Origin: Pycnopodia helianthoides
Lineage: Eukaryota; Echinodermata; Asteroidea; Forcipulatida; Asteriidae
Assembly: GCA_032158295.1 (NCBI GenBank)
Contig: CM063247.1
Span: forward strand, 11,517,899 to 11,581,898
DNA: 64,000 nt
Direction of reading: 5' to 3'
The position numbers and the translations under genes were made by a program. Numbering within the stretch: position 1 is the stretch's first letter; every line of letters begins with the position of its first letter. Below are positions 23,830 to 35,971 of the stretch, piece by piece. Below the pieces are notes generated by a model that ran no database searches, had not been told where the DNA came from, and saw only the letters and a program-made list of their open reading frames with translations.

Positions 23830-26800
23830 TGTACTTTTTATTTTTATTATTTTTTTTACAGGAAAGTGTATTGACTACCACTCTGTTTGCATACGCAATG
23901 AATGCCGATACGCTCTTAGTTCCCGAGTGTTAAACCCCTCCGTAAAAGAAATTAAACAAATGAATTTCTGAAAGCGAAATGACCTGAAATCGTGAAACGG
24001 CTCGGCTCGGGAAGTAAAACCATAAGGGGGAAAAAAAATTCAAGGGACGAAACGATGAGGGTAGTTTGTGCCGAGTTTTCATTCTTATCCTGAAAAGTTT
24101 TAGAGATGTGGGGGGGGGGGCAATGAACATAGCCTAAACTTATAAACAGAATTTAATAAATTCGTTTCGTCAATTAAAAAACAAAACAACAACTGTAAGT
24201 TTCACGGTGATTTACCTTACGTAAAAGGTGTCAAACAGTTACGGTAATCGTAAAAATTACGGGTACCGTTAAAAACAACATTTTTATCAGAGCAAGATAG
24301 GTGCCCACTGTTCCCCCCTTTGCTCTCGGTTGTCACAACTCAGGATGGAACGTTTATATTTATATTTTACAGAACTCAGTCTGGCAATTTTATTCAATCT
24401 TGTTTATCCCTCAAAAAATGAATGCTCTTCATAGGATAAAACGAAATCGCCGTATTTCCCAATCACACACAGACGTCAAAACAAAAACCTTCATAACAAA
24501 TCAATGCATCACTAATAACGTTAGGAGCTTTCCTTAAAAACGAGCACTTTAAATCATTCCCCTCTCGAAAATTGCTTTCACTGATCCATTGGGAATTGTT
24601 TTTTTTATTTACTTCGCCCGTTCTCGCAAAGTGATAGTAATCCGTTAACCAAACAGCACTGCCTCGAAAGGTGATGTTTTTTCCCCCACCATATTGGTTT
24701 TTCTCCGGAACGTTGCATTGCTAAATAAGCAACATTTGGGAGCTGACGTGTTGTAGGTGGACATTAATAACAGTTGTACTGTTTTTGTTAGGAGTGGTAC
24801 GTTATTGCTTTGTTTTGTTGTTGTCTGTTTTTTAAGGGGGGGGGGGCTTTATACTTTACCAAGAGAAAGCATTTGCACTTTGTGCAAGACATTGGCCTAA
24901 AAGACTGTTAATAATATTAGTCGGTGTACCGCACCGTACATTTATGCTTTTTCCTTGAAACAGTCTTAATTAGTTTACAGGTTATGCACTAATAAAAGAA
25001 CCCCCTAACATCGTCCAAAGTATTTCTGAGATTTGCAAGAGCTAATGAGAACACAATGAAGATACAATGGGGGTTTGTGGTGGTACACCTTGCCACTTAT
25101 CGAGCACCAAAAGAAGCACCGAAAGTTTCTAGCAAATTATAGAATTTTTTTATATTGAAAACCAGAGGATTGGAAAGAGTGTACCCTTTCAAAATCAGAT
25201 TAATGTAATGAAATATGATTCAATTTCAGGTAAATTTTTAACAAGGACGTAATCAGGAAACGTGCATACCCCCCATACAGACTTGTTCGCAATGGACTAT
25301 TTACGGCACCCATTTTGGTGATGAAAATTTCCATATAGGTTTGTCACCTGATATGATTATTGGACATGCAGACGGCGGGTGGGTGGGTGGGTGGGGGCGG
25401 GGTCAGTGGGGGTGAATGCTCCCTTCACGAGGACGTGTGTTGCATCAAGAACCTCTATCATGGAATTTGAAATGATTAGAAGTGTGCGGGCTCAGGTACC
25501 ACTTTTCCTCTCATCGCACAGTCGTACAGACGCATCCGGACACATCATTGATCATTTTGAGAAGGTTTAGCAACAGTTTTTGTGTACCGTTATAAAAGAG
25601 AGTCGGCTGCTTATGGCACGCCTCACTGTAAAACCGTTTCTGCTCATTTTACGGTCATTTCCCCTGGCAGCATCGCGGTGCCAAACGATCAGATAACAAT
25701 TTACAGGTAGCGTTTGTTTAAAAAACTGCACTGTATATGGCGATCGAACGTAAAATCACACCGCAATAACCGGTTTTTAAGGATGAAAATACTCATACCT
25801 TTTCCGTTTTGGAACCTTTAAAAAAAAATACACGTGATTTTTTCAAGTTATTGTGAGGCTAATTTTTTGTCAGGCTAAGAATAAAATTGCACCTCAGACA
25901 GAAGTTAAAAAAAAAAAAAAAATATTTCAAGTGCGATTTACTCTCGTGGGCTTGATTCCTGCCACTCTTGCATTATATACTACTGTACTGGACAACTCAT
26001 AGGGTCTTCACGTTTTAATTAGGATGAACAGATGTTTTTTTAATTTATTTTTTTATCTCGGTGATGTTTTGAAAGCTAGAAATGGGCGCGTCTTGCTAAT
26101 TGCTTTTATAATGCTGGCGTAAACTGACGAAGTATGGGCTTAATTGGAAATTCCCGATTGTTATAAAATGCGACTGTCGGGACTGACTCTGACGGCTCCA
26201 TTCGCCATGGTTTATGCCGAGTCGCACTGTGTTATTATTTATGGATCTCTGGTGGTCTTAGACACTTCAGAAAAACATGTCTCATGCGTCCGTGATGCGG
26301 CGTTCGGCCAATTATCATTTTAGAATCGGCATTTAACATTGTTGCTCGCAATTGGCCCTAGGGTCGTTTGACAAAACACTAAGATTCATCATATTATAAG
26401 ATGTGTACACATCCAAAATGCTTAGCAAAGTGTGATGTCACACTACAAATTACCATGGCAATGATGACAACTCATGTCGAGATGCATCTTTGTTCATTGT
26501 GAAATCGAGCCCCTGTGTATTTTATTCTGTCGCCATGAGGTCGTTTCCCCCTGTTCGCAGTAAAAAAACAAAATGAATAGTGTTTTCCATTAAACCAAAA
26601 GGGGCCAGTCTATTTTCCATTCCAGCCTCAGTTTGGTTAGATTGACCCAACCTCGCTGTCATGGGCAGCACCTCCCGAGCGAGGCATTATGGGGGGAAAG
26701 AGGCGCGGCGAGATCGCACACCGCTGGGAACGAGGTTGACAATGACTTGAATGGATGGAAGAAAAAACAAGATGGCCACCCATATTAGAGGCCAATTTGC

Positions 26801-28160
26801 AGTACACGCTAACAATGTACGCGTGAGGTAAACCTTTTGTGCATGTTGAAGTGATGCGACTAAAATGTGCCCTCACTTTAAGTTGATATAAACCGTTCAC
26901 TGACATCTACGCGATCATGAAGTTTGGGGCCAGTGTGCCTGTCAACCTTTGACCTTGTAGTATTTTTCAACAGGTGACGTCACATACGTCGCATCATCTC
27001 CATACAAAAAGAAAGGATCGGTTTTCGAAAGAGTACATTAATTCATACCCTTGAAGCTTTTTAAGAAAACACACCGTTCACCAAAGTGCGATGGTCAAAG
27101 TTCCCGAGAAGCAATGGTTTAATGTTTGCTTATTTTTTATAGGGATTCCATGCAGGTCCACATGGGCTTATATCTATTTGGACAAACGACACATGAAACA
27201 TTGAGTTATCTTGTGGAATATACTCTTGCACATCGTAGTATTTGCAATTTTTTCTGTGTTACTTGTTTTGCTTTAAAAACAAAAACGCGGTCAATGAACC
27301 GCAATTTTTTTTCGAATGTTTTGAAATAAACCATACAAAAGCTATTTTAGACGGAACTATTTCTCAGTGTAATCGATACCGATATCAAGTAAGTGATCAG
27401 ACTGAAACTCATGCATGCAGTTTCGTCGATCATTGTCCATCGTGCAATCAATCAATGGAATGGTTATTTTGGCTGGTAACCCAATCCTTGTGAGGCAAAT
27501 CGTTTTAGCTGCTTCTTGTCCCTCATTTCAAAAGTGCAACCTTGCAAAGTTTATGCACAGTGAGCTTGGTCGGTGAATTTCAACCTGCTCGTTTAGACTA
27601 CCGGTAAACAATTATATAAGGCCTTCTTGTATTTGCAATTATGCGGGAGGCTATTTTTTCAACGCCGAGGGCTAACCAATCCATCGACCCCCGCCAGTCC
27701 ACTGAATAACAACTACGGTCAGTTTTATATCATTTAACGAGTATAGGCATCATCTGTGTGCAACACCTGCCCGGCGACACGATTTTCTGATCGGAATTAC
27801 CGTGGCGGTATCTCGACAGAATTAAAAAAGTAACTTAGCGTCATGAATTATGTGCAAACTGTCTGATAACTTTTTTGCTGGAGGCATTTTTTGTTGCTGT
27901 TTAGTTTTTGGCACGCCAATCCCTTCCAAGCGGCTTGTTAAAACCCTGATCCGGACGTGTTGCTTGACAACAGCAACGGAGCTGCTGCCATTTTTCTGTG
28001 TTCGAGTTCACTGCGAGTGCAATAACAACTCTGACTAACCGATTCTCATTAAAAACACTCGAAGGGTTTCTGTTTGCTTCGCTTTGGTTGCATGCATTGT
28101 AGGTTTACATGGGTGAAGTAAACAACATGAACACTCACGCTGTTTTTGGCGGTATCACTT
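23830..28160. other. Intergenic, no gene recognised over 4.3 kb
   Basis: AT-rich sequence with several homopolymers. A short inverted pair (CAACCTCG / CGAGGTTG) lies at about 26650-26740. Small open frames show no domains. Confidence 0.5.
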
Positions 28161-28163
28161 CAC

Positions 28164-28930
28164 TTAAAGCACATGTACAACATTGGTAATTTTCAAAGAC
28201 TAGGATCCGCTCTTTATGTGAGTCAACATACACATGAAATAATAATAATAATAATAATGTTCGGTTTTTATATAGCGCTTTACACACCCGAAGGGCGTCT
28301 CAAAGCGCTTCACACTTATTACCCCTGGTCACTGGGCCATTAGTTTCATTCCTTAAACCATCTCAGCTCCCTGGGGAGTATACAGCATGTGCAACAAATA
28401 ATGCGCTACTAAGCTAAATCAATCACAAGAACCATCTCTGCCCTGACAGGTACCCATTTTACCCCTGGGTGGAGAGAAGCATTTATAGTTAAGTGTCTTG
28501 CTCAGGGACACAAGTGTCACGACCGGGACTCGAACCCACACTCTGCTGAACACAAACACCAGAGCTTGAGTTCGGTGTTCTTAACCGCTCGGCCACAACA
28601 CCCCAAATAACAAACTTGTGAAAGTTTAAGCTCAATCGGTCATCGGAGTCACGAGAAAACAGTGAACAGAAACCCATTATAGTGTTTTCACCGTTTTCTA
28701 ACATCGGGTTTTGGACACGCGCGAAAAAAGACAAATTGTTTTACTCATTTCCTAAAAACTATAGCATTACAAGCAAAACCATTTCAAGGGAAAACTTCCA
28801 GAATGACCATGTGCAAATCTGTGACCATATTTATTTTCAATCTTACCATTGCAGGTTATGCACACCCTTTAGGGTGAAAGTGGTACCGCAAAATTCAAAT
28901 AATGCCAAGATTCAAGGTAAACCATGACGC
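28164..28930. mobile_element. TTAA-type MITE interrupted by a SINE
   Basis: Begins TTAAAGCACATGTACAAC as at position 145. The sequence breaks at 28237 and resumes at 28611 (CAAACTTGTGAAAGTTTAAG) in register with the related copies. The right end is approximate. Confidence 0.75.
28243..28604 (-). mobile_element. Full-length tRNA-derived SINE with 6-bp target-site duplication
   Basis: On the minus strand the head is GTTGTGGCCGAGCGGTTAAG, with B box GGTTCGAGTCC and the 3' end AAAGCGCTATATAAAAACC plus an ATT repeat tail. The direct repeat AAATAA lies at 28237-28242 and 28605-28610. The head resembles a Leu/Ser-type tRNA. Confidence 0.9.
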
Positions 28931-29129
28931 TTCACGTGATCATCATTTTTTCTGAATTTTATGCATTTGAATTAGACCCACCCAATTTAAGGTTTCAGTT
29001 CAAAACTCTAACACATCATCGTGCCGCCATGTTGATTTTTGTAGGAGTAAATTATTTCCCCACTATAATGATATGATTTGGTATGTAGTAGTTTTTCAAT
29101 AATGGAGTTAGTTCTTTTTCTTCTTCGAT

Positions 29130-29725
29130 ACCCCCCCCCCCTCACACACACACACACACACACAAGTGTGTAATGATCTCCAATCGTGGACCCTCCTTTG
29201 TTCAACTCTTTGTCCTGACAAACGTGGACCCCATTGTTTTCCTTTGTGATAGCAAACGTGGACATATTGCCCCTTTTGTTGTAGGTCCTCGGTTTGAACG
29301 TCACTACAGACTCACTCACACAAGCTTACACACACATTCTCAAAGATCCTTGTGGAGCACTCTTTTGTTCTTTCCTTTGTCCCTGTACTTAACAGTTTCC
29401 CATAGACTTTGTACACAAATTTCCTTGTGGAGCACCCCGGTCTTTAGAAATTCCATGTGGAGACTTTTTTTCCCCTTTTTTGTTTTGTCCTTGGTCTCCA
29501 TAAGGTACCCGAAAATGAGAGCACCCACACACACGCACACGTCCAATTAACCTTACAGATCGGGTTTGTGCATGGGGTCCTGCTATTGTTGTTCCATTAT
29601 TTCCTTTTCTAAAGAAATCCTCCGTGAGGTCCAAGTTGAACAAAGAAAAACTCTGTTGGGTCCATTGTTCCATTGTGTGTAAAAAAAAAACCCACAAGGG
29701 CCCTCCCGTAAGCCCACACATCAGT
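29130..29725 (+). repeat. Dispersed repeat, copy 1 (partner at 44100-44510)
   Basis: Both copies share AAGTGTGTAATGA, GGACCCTCCT, GGGTCCTGCTATTGT, TCTAAGTTGAACAAAG (or CC variants) and CCACAAGGGCCCT in the same order. A CA microsatellite lies at 29143-29163. Class unknown. Confidence 0.75.
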
Positions 29726-29742
29726 TACGGGGTACTTCCATT

Positions 29743-29850
29743 AGCCTTTTTGAGGTAAAGTGAACACCCTGGAGTACACCGTTTGGTTTTGGTGTATACA
29801 TACAGATTTACTGAAACCAAAATAGTGCAACTATTATTGTGTCCACCATA
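29743..29850. mobile_element. Small foldback MITE (ATGGTGGAC family), copy 2
   Basis: AGCCTTTTTGAGG at the left and GTGTCCACCATAT at the right flank a CCGTTTGGTTTTGGTGTAT interior, as in the 34251 copy. Confidence 0.65.
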
Positions 29851-30409
29851 TTGCTGTTCCTTTCTTCCCTTTTCTGATTGCGTAATTCGATATTTTTTTT
29901 CAAATTAGAAATGGAGTGTTGGGGAAATTTTGTCATGAAAGCATTGTAGACTAGACGCAAATCTTTCCCAACTCAGTTGGTATCCACATTTAGTGAGCAT
30001 TCATTTTGAGAACATCGTCAATTTAACTTGTCGAAATCAACCAGTCGTTAATGTCGTTGCTCTTTTAGCTAAGTCTGGCTACCGACTCTAATGAGCAGAT
30101 GACATGTACTTAGTCTTTTCTCGGAATGTGTAACCGATTCCACGAATGAACCGGTGATTGGACACTTAGTATTTCAGAAATAGTTCATACAAATTAAGAT
30201 TTCTGTCAACATTGAGCTGCCCCACTTTTTCATCATCATCATCCTGATCCATTAGCCAATCTCATTGGAAGTGGATGATAGAGTTGCCGTAGCAACGTCA
30301 CCCACTCACATCCTTTGAGGAGTGGACTCGAATCCCATCTTGCCACGGGGCGGAGGGTGTGTGTTCAGAAGGCATGTAATCATTTTGTGCACAGCATTGG
30401 TATTAAGTT

Positions 30410-30683
30410 TTAAACAACAACAATGTTCACCGATTGGAGGCAAAAAGATGGTGGAAAAAACTTCCCTTGAAGTATTTGTGCCTGAAATGCTGTGGTTTTT
30501 GAGAAATGAGTCAAACATTATTGGTTTAATTTGATCTCACGAGCCAAATTGCAATGTTTGAAAACAGTGGTGTTTCCCGCTAATTTCTCTTGGCTCCGAA
30601 GACCGATTTTCACTGGTTCTATGTGTATGGAGTGCGGATACTGGTCTTTGACAAAAAAAACCAACGTTGTCCATAATGCTTAA
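30410..30683. mobile_element. Diverged TTAA-type MITE directly abutting the next one
   Basis: The internal segment AAGTATTTGTGCCTGAAATG and the ATGCTTAA right end resemble the TTAA families. The shared TTAA at 30680-30683 also starts the next element. Confidence 0.5.
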
Positions 30684-31021
30684 AGGCCCTGTACACTATT
30701 GGTAAGATCGAAAAACACAATGTTCACAGATTCGCACATAACTTACATGATTTAAAGTAAGTAATGGTAGAAAGGGTTCCTTAAAGTATTTCTGCCTAAA
30801 ATGCTATCGTTTCTGAGAAACGAGTAAAACAATAGTAATTATCGCGCGCGATAATTTGAAAAAAAAGAAAACACATAAGATCTCTTTTCACTATTTTCTC
30901 GTGACCTCGATGACCAATTGAGCTCAAACTTTCACAGGTTTGTTTGTTCATGCATATGTTGAATCACACAAAATGTGGACACTGATTTTGAGCTGTTACC
31001 AAAAGTGTACAATACCTTTAA
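30680..31021 (+). mobile_element. MITE family B (AGGCCCTGTACAC end)
   Basis: 342 bp between TTAA copies. It contains CACTATTTTCTCGTGACC and GAGCTCAAACTTTCACAGG, the shared core. The left end AGGCCCTGTACACTATTGG matches the complement of the 60588 right end. Confidence 0.88.
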
Positions 31022-31239
31022 TCACAAGATAAGACAGATGGGGCCCAGTTTTACGGCGCTGTTTTCCGCATAATGTTGCGCTTATTTGGTTTGGTCCATA
31101 GAATACTGCTCTCTATTTGGGCGCCGATAAGCGCCGAATTATGTGATGAGCAGAGCCTAAACATTTTGACACTGTTAAACACGGAAAAACCTATACTTGT
31201 ACACAAAAGGCAATGGTAGTTTTGCTATAGCTTTGGCCA

Positions 31240-31370
31240 TTTTCGAAACCAAGACTTAAAGGCTATCGTCCGCTTGTTTGAAGCCCGGTGTCGAAAGTGT
31301 ACGCTGTTCAAACTTATTGACGGAGCCCGAGCCGAAGCCTGTATAGCTGAGAGCCGTGGTTTCGAAAGGA
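31240..31370. mobile_element. Foldback MITE, TTTTCGAAACC family, diverged
   Basis: CATTTTCGAAACCAAG at the left and GCCGTGGTTTCGAAAGG at the right. GACGGAGCCCGAGCCGAAGC is internal. Other copies lie at 40808, 55660 and 57018. Confidence 0.65.
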
Positions 31371-31374
31371 CCTT

Positions 31375-32110
31375 TATAATAAATGGTTTATGAGCATTCT
31401 GCATATTGTGAACATAGTCACTTTACAATATTAAACTGTGACATCTTCGATATAACTACCTCTGAGAAAGAAACAATTTTAAAGGAAGTCAGGCTCAAAC
31501 TGCAAACCGAAACATAGCCGGTAAACACAGCCAAGTGTGAGACACTGATTTTTAAGTGGTGAACATAATGTTTAACACAATATTATGAAATCAACTTATA
31601 GTGAATAATGCAAGGCTGCGTGAACCACACTGCCATGGGCTATTAGTTTGCGAAGTGAACAAAATTGAAAAGAAAACAAAAAAGAGGACAGTTTGGACGT
31701 AGGTAGTGCCCTTAATGCACTTAACCAGCCCTGACCGCAAGTACTTCCGATGCACCATCATACATAAATTCACTCTTACGGAGTGATCTACTTTTGATTA
31801 ACCGTGACGATGGAAGCATGGGGGGTAGTATAGTGCTGTCGCGTGCGGTTCATCATGCAAACAACGTCGTATATTATTTAATCTGAATTGAAATGCAGAC
31901 ATTATATTGTAGCACCCCGGTGCGCTTGTATACCCGTTAAACCGAGAACGCTAACGAAAGCATGCAGACACGGTTGGTTTGGCCAACCAATACGTCCTCG
32001 GTTTGAACCGTCCTCTGGTGCAATTTTTTTTCGTACAAAACCATATTGGACGTCATTGGAATAAAAGTCAAAAACAATGGGAAAACAGACAGTATGGGAG
32101 AACAAATACC
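31375..32110. other. Intergenic, nothing recognised
   Basis: No domain-bearing frame and no repeat partner found by eye. Confidence 0.45.
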
Positions 32111-32113
32111 AGG

Positions 32114-32274
32114 GGTAGATTTCACAAAACTCTTCCTAACTTAGGACTAGTCCTAGGCAATGCTAAGAGATAGGACTAGTCCTAAGTTAGGACCAGTACT
32201 ACTTAGGACTAGTCCTATCTCTTAGCATTGCCTAGGACTAGTCCTAAGTTAGGAAGAGTTTTGTGAAATCGACC
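32114..32274. mobile_element. 161-bp palindromic MITE with nested TAGGACTAGTCCTA palindromes
   Basis: Arms of about 70 bp from TTCACAAAACTCTTCCTAAC to its exact complement, with a loop of about 10 bp. The sub-palindrome TAGGACTAGTCCTA occurs in each arm twice, so several alternative hairpins are possible. Confidence 0.92.
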
Positions 32275-32685
32275 ACAGTTCTCGATTGAACGCGTCGACG
32301 GACACCCCTGTATCAATTCAAATGGATATGATGGATGCTGGATTTACTCGGTCTTCAGATATCATAATGTGAAGCCAGATTTGGTTCACACAGATTTCAC
32401 GTGGTCGTGCTCCGTTGGGATGAGCCAGTTCCATTAAACAGACACTTCTATATGCCCTAACTCCACGTCCTCCATTTTGTTTTATTGGGAAATTTATTTG
32501 CCAGGCAAATATGTGCGGGAATAAAAACAAGTAGCAAACAGCAGCGTAAATCAAAATGATAGTATCGTGTTTACCGGTCCCAGCTCAGCTGAATTTATCT
32601 GTGGTAAGCAAATTGATGCAATTTAAAAGTCCGATGAACGTTTTATCATAAACTGTTGCTTGGAAAATTGATTTGCTAAAATATG

Positions 32686-33030
32686 TGGAAAAACTAAATC
32701 ACCGGGGCACCAGTCGTAACAGTTTAAACTATTATGATGTCATTTTGGCTGGTAATACGTTTATTTTTGGCATGGTTTTTTTCTGTGCGTGTATAACAAA
32801 CGTTCTATACACTAATTATTTGATAAAAAAAAAAAAAAAAAAAAAACACTGGGCACCAGACCAAACCGTTTAAACTATAATATGTCATTTCGGCTGGTAA
32901 CACGTTCTATTTTGGAAAAACAACATTACCGGGCACCAGTCGCAACAGTTTAAATTATAATAAATATGTGACATTTAGGCTAGCAACACGTTTATGCCTG
33001 GCTTGCTTTTTCTGTGCGTAGCAAACGTGC
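32686..33030 (+). repeat. Three diverged tandem units of about 110-180 bp
   Basis: Each unit has GGGCACCAG, a GTTTAAACTAT-like block, ATGTCATTT.GGCTGGTAA and ACACGTTTAT. A poly-A of about 22 separates units one and two. Confidence 0.7.
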
Positions 33031-33602
33031 TAACCAACTTAATGAAAATGTGGCTCCTGTTTATAATTTATACATGAATTTTTACTTCGCTTGTGTCTGT
33101 GATTAGATGCATTTAGGGAGCATTCAGCCACCTTGTAAGCCGAAAGGCTCAAAAACAAGAGATTAACCATCCCACTGGAAATATAGGGTTTTATAGTCAC
33201 AAAGGGTAAATGTAACTGCTCCCTTGCGTTGTGCAGGTCAACTGACCACAAACTCACTCAACAGTTTGAAAGATTTTCATACTCATGAAAGTGGATTTTG
33301 AAGGGATTAGACTTGGTGATTATAGGATTATAGATTAGGAATTTGGGTAGTCGCTGAAAATTGACGGCAATTTCTTTCCGATAATCGGGTGTTCTTACAG
33401 TGCAAACGTCAATTTTTGAATTTGCATCGTGATGGAAACGCAGTTTTCCATTTGTGAAGCATGAGTAGATATCTACAATCGAAAAATGTATACTGTATAA
33501 AAAAGAGAGATTCCCGCACCAAGTTGGTGTGGAAGGAAAGTCCACCCGTTTGGTTGAGGAATGTATAAGGCAATACTGTTGACCGGTTCGTGACTCGGTC
33601 TC

Positions 33603-33985
33603 TTAAGGGCATGATATACGTTTGGTAATTGTCAAAGATTAGAATCCTCACTTGGTGTATCCCAGCATATGCATAAAAAACAAACTTGTGACAATTTGGG
33701 CTCAATTGGTCATTGAGGTTGCAAGAAAAAATGAAAGAAAAACACCCTTGTTGCATAGCATTGTATATGCTTTAAAATGCCTGAGAAAGGGTTCCTGCCC
33801 GAAGTCTTTCTCAGATGCAAATACTTTAGCGAGAAATTACCTCCTTCTCAAAAACTACATACTTCAGAGGGAGTTGTTTCTCGCAATTTTTTATACTATC
33901 AGCAGCTCTCAGGTGCTCCTTACCAAGTAAGATTTTATTGTAATGTTTTTCTTGAGTAATTACCAAAAGTATCCGCTACCTTTAA
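33603..33985 (+). mobile_element. MITE family C (TTGGTAATTGTCAAAGA), copy 1
   Basis: TTAA at both ends. Terminal TTTGGTAATT and AATTACCAAAAGT are inverted. The shared core is present as CTCAATTGGTCATTGAGG. It lies about 1 kb downstream of the GPCR stop. Confidence 0.85.
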
Positions 33986-33989
33986 AATG

Positions 33990-34175
33990 TCATGTGACGT
34001 GTCATTCGGTGTGTCACGTGAGGCGTTACACGACTAGACGTGGAGTGATGCCGTACGACGGCGCTGCCGTCGTTGTGACGTGTCACTCTGATGTGAATTG
34101 TCTTGAAGTGTGACACGAAGTGTGTTCTGTGACGTGTCCGGCGGTGTGACGTTGTGAACTGTCACGTGTTACGTT
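33990..34175. repeat. Cluster of degenerate GTGACGTGTC repeats
   Basis: GTGACGTGTC occurs at about 33995, 34076 and 34131. The interspersed variants GTGTCACGTGAGG, GTGTGACACG and GTGTGACG also contain CACGTG or GACGTG. There is no obvious fixed period. Confidence 0.65.
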
Positions 34176-34250
34176 CTTTGAGTAACCTCTCTTTAAGTTC
34201 TCCGAACTGAGCCATAGATTTTGTCAACCTGTGGTTGTAAAAACTACATA

Positions 34251-34374
34251 AGCCATTTTGAGGTATGGTGGACGTGGCACTAGATACTACTAGGTTTGGT
34301 TAAAAATGTCTGTATAAACCCAAACCAAACGGTGTACCCCTATAGTATAGTGTCCACCATATCTCAAAAAGGCT
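34251..34374. mobile_element. Small foldback MITE (ATGGTGGAC family), copy 3
   Basis: Arms AGCCATTTTGAGGTATGG and CCATATCTCAAAAAGGCT; interior TAGGTTTGGTT and AACCAAACGGTGTA. It matches the inner part of 21321-21533. Confidence 0.85.
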
Positions 34375-34989
34375 AATGGGCATGGCTCTCATTTTGAGCA
34401 AAATAAATGCATAGTTCTATAACTTACTTTTTTTTAAAGCAATTAGACATTGAAAACCTCAGATAAGTCATCATATGGCACTACCGAAACCGTACTGGAG
34501 ATACTTGCAGCCTCGATGGAATCTGAATACACTTTTCATGATGGGCAAGGTTTGTCAACTCATTCAAAATGGCGGCAAATGCTCACGTAGGTAAAGGTCC
34601 GCATGAATCTTGATGCTGTTTAAAAGTTGATGTGTTGTAGGGTTTGTTATGCGATGTTTTTTTTAACAGTGTGCCAAATATTCCTTCTCATTATATCCTG
34701 ACGTGGAGTGTTAATCGCAAGGTATTCGCCATACAAATATCGAACGAAGACTTGCAAGGAACCGTTTAAAACTGACATCCAAGTCTAGCTGGCCATGATG
34801 ACCGAAAGGTTATACCATGCTAGTGTTAAAGTGCACCCGGAGACAACACCAGTCTGAAGTCCCGGTCGTCAAGTGGCGATTTCTGCGTGGACTCCTTGCT
34901 GCTTGAGCCGGCAGCAGTATCGAACGGCCCCGAGGAGTTATCAGTGGAAACACCCGGTGCCGGTTCACACACATCAACGAATCTCGCTC

Positions 34990-35971
34990 TCAGGCCGCCT
35001 TTGGGTTGAGCAGCTTCCCGTTTTTGATTATTCCCGGGTTGGCTAGGTCCTCATCTGATATGTCTTCAATCATTGGGAGCTGCCCCTGGGCAATCTTGCC
35101 GACTGATTTCATGTTGCCACCCAGGGACGCGAGGGTGTTACTGGTCGAAGTCACGGACACCGCAAAGATGTCCGGCACACCGACCCGGGAGCTCGTGGTG
35201 TGCGTGTAGGATGTTATGTAACCACTGTCACGTGGTACGGGCTTTAGTCTGCGCCCCATGCTGGCCGTCGGGATATCGGACGGGATGTCGTCGTGCTGGA
35301 AACCGGCTGCGTCACCGCGGCAGCACAGGCTGCGCGGGCAGTAACGGCATTTCAGCACTTCTAGGAACACGTGGCGGAATTTGCGATTCAAAATGCCGTA
35401 GATGAGCGGGTTGGCCGATGAGTTCACAAATGAAAGCATGGAGGTAACGCCCAGAGCGACCCGTAAGTTATGCGTTCCCTCGAAGGCGTAGACGAGGTGG
35501 ACGACATTGTACGGCGTGACACACAGAATAAAGACTCCCATCACCGCAAAGAGTGTCACCGCCGCCTTCTTCTCTTTCCTCATAACGAGGCGAGGTCGGC
35601 CGTTGCGAGGCCGCTGTCCGGGGTTCACCCTGTGCCCCGTCGAGCACGGGCCGTCCACTGACGTCACCTCCAGCGACATGACGCGTCTAGACTGGTGCCG
35701 TGCCACCTTGAATATGTTATAATAGCAGAAAACCAGGACGGAAAAGGGCAGAAAAAACGACAGGCATAGGTAGAAGTAAGCGTACGGCTTGGAGTCCCTC
35801 CAGTTTGCGATGCAGATTCCATTCCACGGCGTGAACTCGTAGCTGGACCAGCCAACAATGGGTAAGAGTGACATGAGAATGGCCAGTAGCCATATACAAC
35901 AAATGAAACATGCAGCTCGCAGTGTGGTGATGATGGACGTGTACTTCAGAGGCTTCAAAATGGCAACATAT
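34990..35971 (-). CDS. GPCR terminal exon: DRY through TM4-TM7 and C-tail
   Basis: The acceptor ttatttgttgcag lies just above 35971; 326 codons then run to TGA. TM4 (CFICCIWLLAILMSLL), TM5 (FYLCLSFFLPFSVLVFCYY), TM6 and TM7 are all clear. The C-tail of about 110 residues carries DSGYITSYTH and an acidic MIEDISDEDL patch. GC content rises inside this exon relative to its flanks, as expected for coding DNA. Several antisense open frames here are shadows. Confidence 0.9.

Noticed and set aside
35006..35722. Several + strand open frames across the GPCR exon
   Set aside because: Antisense shadows of a GC-rich coding exon.
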